A stretch of DNA of 64,000 nucleotides from the NCBI GenBank assembly GCA_018267275.1, contig JAFDYV010000005.1, positions 1 to 64,000 of the forward strand, given 5' to 3'. Position 1 is the first letter of the stretch, and each line of letters opens with the position of its first letter. A model generated the notes under the pieces. It searched no databases and was not told the DNA's origin. It saw only the letters and a program-made list of their open reading frames with translations. This stretch comes from Bacteroidota bacterium (lineage in GTDB: Bacteria; Bacteroidota; Bacteroidia; Cytophagales; Cyclobacteriaceae). The position numbers and the translations under genes are program-made. Shown piece by piece: positions 60,716-64,000 of the stretch.

Positions 60716-62464
60716 CTAGGGTATTGCCGTCAACACCCCTCGTTTGAAAGTAACGAACGGTACAAGGCCATTGTCATGGGTAGGTTGTAATAAATACCCA
60801 TTGGTAAGCATGCCCCCAAATGGGCGGCCATGGGCAACCAAGCCGTCTTGAAAGTAACGGCCATATTGCTTCATTGCCTGGCCGATCACAAACATGGCTT
60901 CAAATCCTTTTCGTGCGTTTTCACTCGGCAATATTCCATGCTTATCTATAAATAGTTTTCTAAAGCGCTGATAGACAGGTGAGGCGGCTCCCACATGGTT
61001 GGGCGAGGCCAATGCAACATTGTTCCGTTCAAGTTTGATATAATCCAAGGCGTTGTCTTCCAGCCAACTCTCCTGCCCTACCACCAGAATCGAATCACCA
61101 CGCGTTTCCACGCTATTTACCACTTTGGTAAAAATCAATGGATTGTCTGATGCAACAAAAATTCCTCCAAGGCTGTCTTTCTTCAACTTGAATTGAGTCG
61201 GGTTTTTCCATTCGTCATATTGAGTGGCTTTCGCCAAAGTCTCTAGTATACGAGCGCTTGTCTCTTTACGCACTTCTTCTGCATACACCACATCAATACC
61301 TAAACTCAAAGCTTTTTTAATAAAGTTAAATGCCATCACCGAGTCTTTCGGGCTATCGCTATAATAGACCATGCAGTTCTTCTTTTTCAGATGGGCCGCC
61401 ATCCATTCCGCTGATTTCAGTCCAATTGTTTCATGGGTAGGTTGAAACAAAAAGGCGTTGGTATTGTCTTTGACAAAATCACTGTTGCTCGACACTGGGT
61501 TGACAACCAAATTTATTTGATGCTCCTTCGAGAAGTCTTGTACCGATTTGGATTCATCAGCGAAAAGTGGGCCTATTATCAGGTCACTCGACTTTAACTC
61601 CGGGAGCGATAGTATTTGTTTGGTTGTCTCGATGTTTCGGTCGGTGTCATAAGCCTCCAAGTCAATAGTTACCCCGGCTCGTCCGAGCGAGTCAACTGCC
61701 AATTTCATACCTTGATATAAGTCTAATACAGCCTGGTTTTTCTTACGCTCTGGTGTGGGGTCTAAAGTTGCCACCCGAAACGGGAGTAAGAGTGACACAC
61801 GGTAGCGGTCTTTCAACTGGAGTCTGCTTGGTGGTATCACAATAAAATCTTCCCGGCTCCAGTTGTTTGCCAGGGCCAAAGAGTCCAGCAAACTAAGGTC
61901 GCTGTTTGGCAACCCCTTTTTGCCGATGGCCATTGCGAGCGCACGAGACACTTCGGTATCTGCCGGGTTATCCTCTAGCAGCATCTTAAGCAATTCAACA
62001 TCTTCGATCTTTGTAAGACTCGCAAGTTTGAGCGAATCTAATGAACTGCGAAACGAATTATCTTGAATCGCATGGAGTGTTTTCATTGCCTGAAAAGGCT
62101 CGCCCTGCTGAAAGTATAATGTGGCCAACCAATAGTTTACCTCGTCAATTTGAGCCCACTGTGGGTAAGACCGTCTCAATTGCACCCATTGGTTTTTGGC
62201 GACCGTGTAAAAACCTAACCTTTGAGCGGAGAGGCCGTAGAAAAATTGGGCATACTCGGTATAAGGATTGTTCTTATCATACACCGTTAGTGCATTGAAA
62301 GCATCCATTGCCTCGCTGTATTTTCCGTTTTGGAAAAGTTCTTTTGCCTTGCGATAGCTTTTTTTAAAATCTTGAGCCGCTGAGATCGAAAAAGAGAAAA
62401 CAAAAAACGCGAGCAACAGACGATTTCTAAACAACAAACTCGCACATTTTACAGGTGATTTCAT
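60716..62464 (-). CDS. Exported protein with TPR and periplasmic-binding-type domain, LpoA-like
   Basis: From the ATG at 62464 (MKSPVKCAS) about 582 residues. Signal region LLLAFFVFSFSISAAQ, then TPR-like helices (KAKELFQNGKYSEAMDAFNAL, AQFFYGLSAQRLGFYTVAKNQW). A type 1 periplasmic-binding (LivK/LpoA) domain follows (about 225-580, RYRVSLLLPFRVATL... with DLYQGMKLAVDSLGRAGV and LIIGPLFADES). LpoA activates a penicillin-binding protein in some Proteobacteria; here it is an analogue by fold only. The start at 62464 is chosen because the upstream ORF part (62465-62515) runs through an intergenic repeat and overlaps guaA. Confidence 0.82.
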   Translation of the reverse strand: MKSPVKCASLLFRNRLLLAFFVFSFSISAAQDFKKSYRKAKELFQNGKYSEAMDAFNALTVYDKNNPYTEYAQFFYGLSAQRLGFYTVAKNQWVQLRRSYPQWAQIDEVNYWLATLYFQQGEPFQAMKTLHAIQDNSFRSSLDSLKLASLTKIEDVELLKMLLEDNPADTEVSRALAMAIGKKGLPNSDLSLLDSLALANNWSREDFIVIPPSRLQLKDRYRVSLLLPFRVATLDPTPERKKNQAVLDLYQGMKLAVDSLGRAGVTIDLEAYDTDRNIETTKQILSLPELKSSDLIIGPLFADESKSVQDFSKEHQINLVVNPVSSNSDFVKDNTNAFLFQPTHETIGLKSAEWMAAHLKKKNCMVYYSDSPKDSVMAFNFIKKALSLGIDVVYAEEVRKETSARILETLAKATQYDEWKNPTQFKLKKDSLGGIFVASDNPLIFTKVVNSVETRGDSILVVGQESWLEDNALDYIKLERNNVALASPNHVGAASPVYQRFRKLFIDKHGILPSENARKGFEAMFVIGQAMKQYGRYFQDGLVAHGRPFGGMLTNGYLLQPTHDNGLVPFVTFKRGVLTAIP

Positions 62465-62501
62465 CATCAAATTTTCAAATTGCTGACTCATCGAATACAA
62501 A

Positions 62502-64000
<1,499 letters not shown>

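Overview
The window is chromosomal DNA from a Bacteroidota bacterium, most likely of the order Cytophagales. The evidence is a SusC/SusD pair, proteins ending in type IX secretion C-terminal sorting domains, DUF4270, DUF5690 and S46-peptidase family proteins, many Cys-anchored lipoproteins and 7-8-base promoter boxes of the Bacteroidota form TAnnTTTG. Genes are densely packed, no gap exceeds about 250 bases, and there is no rRNA, prophage, insertion sequence or CRISPR array. One tRNA (Arg, anticodon ACG) is present. Two genes run off the ends: a secreted sorting-domain protein at the left and guaA at the right. LAYOUT. 1-3.6 kb: a secreted carbohydrate-active module (a truncated repeat protein, a small lipoprotein and a GH16 beta-glucanase). 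3.6-8.1 kb: an operon of three exported amidohydrolase-fold proteins, of which only the middle one keeps its metal ligands. 8.2-14.4 kb: a TPR sensor kinase, a metzincin-like protease and a phytoene-desaturase-like flavoprotein. 14.5-16.2 kb: an ECF sigma factor overlapping a small membrane protein, then a TonB-like protein. 16.2-28 kb: the most interesting region, a candidate aminophosphonate-scavenging locus. 28-37.5 kb: a kelch/DUF4270 lipoprotein pair, tRNA-Arg, an enoyl-CoA hydratase, rpoN, asnS, a ferric-reductase-like cytochrome b and a universal stress protein. 37.5-50.2 kb: peptidases (M28, YpfJ-type, S46), a free-standing flotillin-like fragment, YebC, a TPR adenylate cyclase, an LTA-synthase-like enzyme and a PAS kinase. 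50.3-64 kb: TerB-like protein, sugar-kinase-like APH protein, leuS, a membrane LytTR regulator, an intradiol dioxygenase-thioredoxin fusion with an NHL propeller protein, hutI, an LpoA-like protein and guaA. THE CANDIDATE SYSTEM. Between 16253 and 27966 lie an alkaline-phosphatase-superfamily esterase, SusD, SusC, a divergent XRE-cupin regulator, a TIGR03364-type FAD oxidoreductase, a PHP phosphoesterase, a DUF5690 major-facilitator-like transporter, a phosphonatase-like HAD hydrolase with the DxAGT signature, and an HD-domain protein carrying the full residue set of the PhnZ mixed-valent diiron oxygenase. A coherent reading is outer-membrane capture of a phosphonate-bearing ester (SusCD), periplasmic ester cleavage, inner-membrane uptake and two alternative C-P bond-breaking routes (PhnZ-like oxidation, or FAD oxidation followed by phosphonatase-like hydrolysis). 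No PhnY hydroxylase, phosphonate ABC transporter or C-P lyase is visible, so the natural substrate may already be hydroxylated. Three AAC-N5-GTT palindromes between susC and the XRE-cupin gene are probable operators. Protein functions were assigned by reading the translated sequences; no database search was run.
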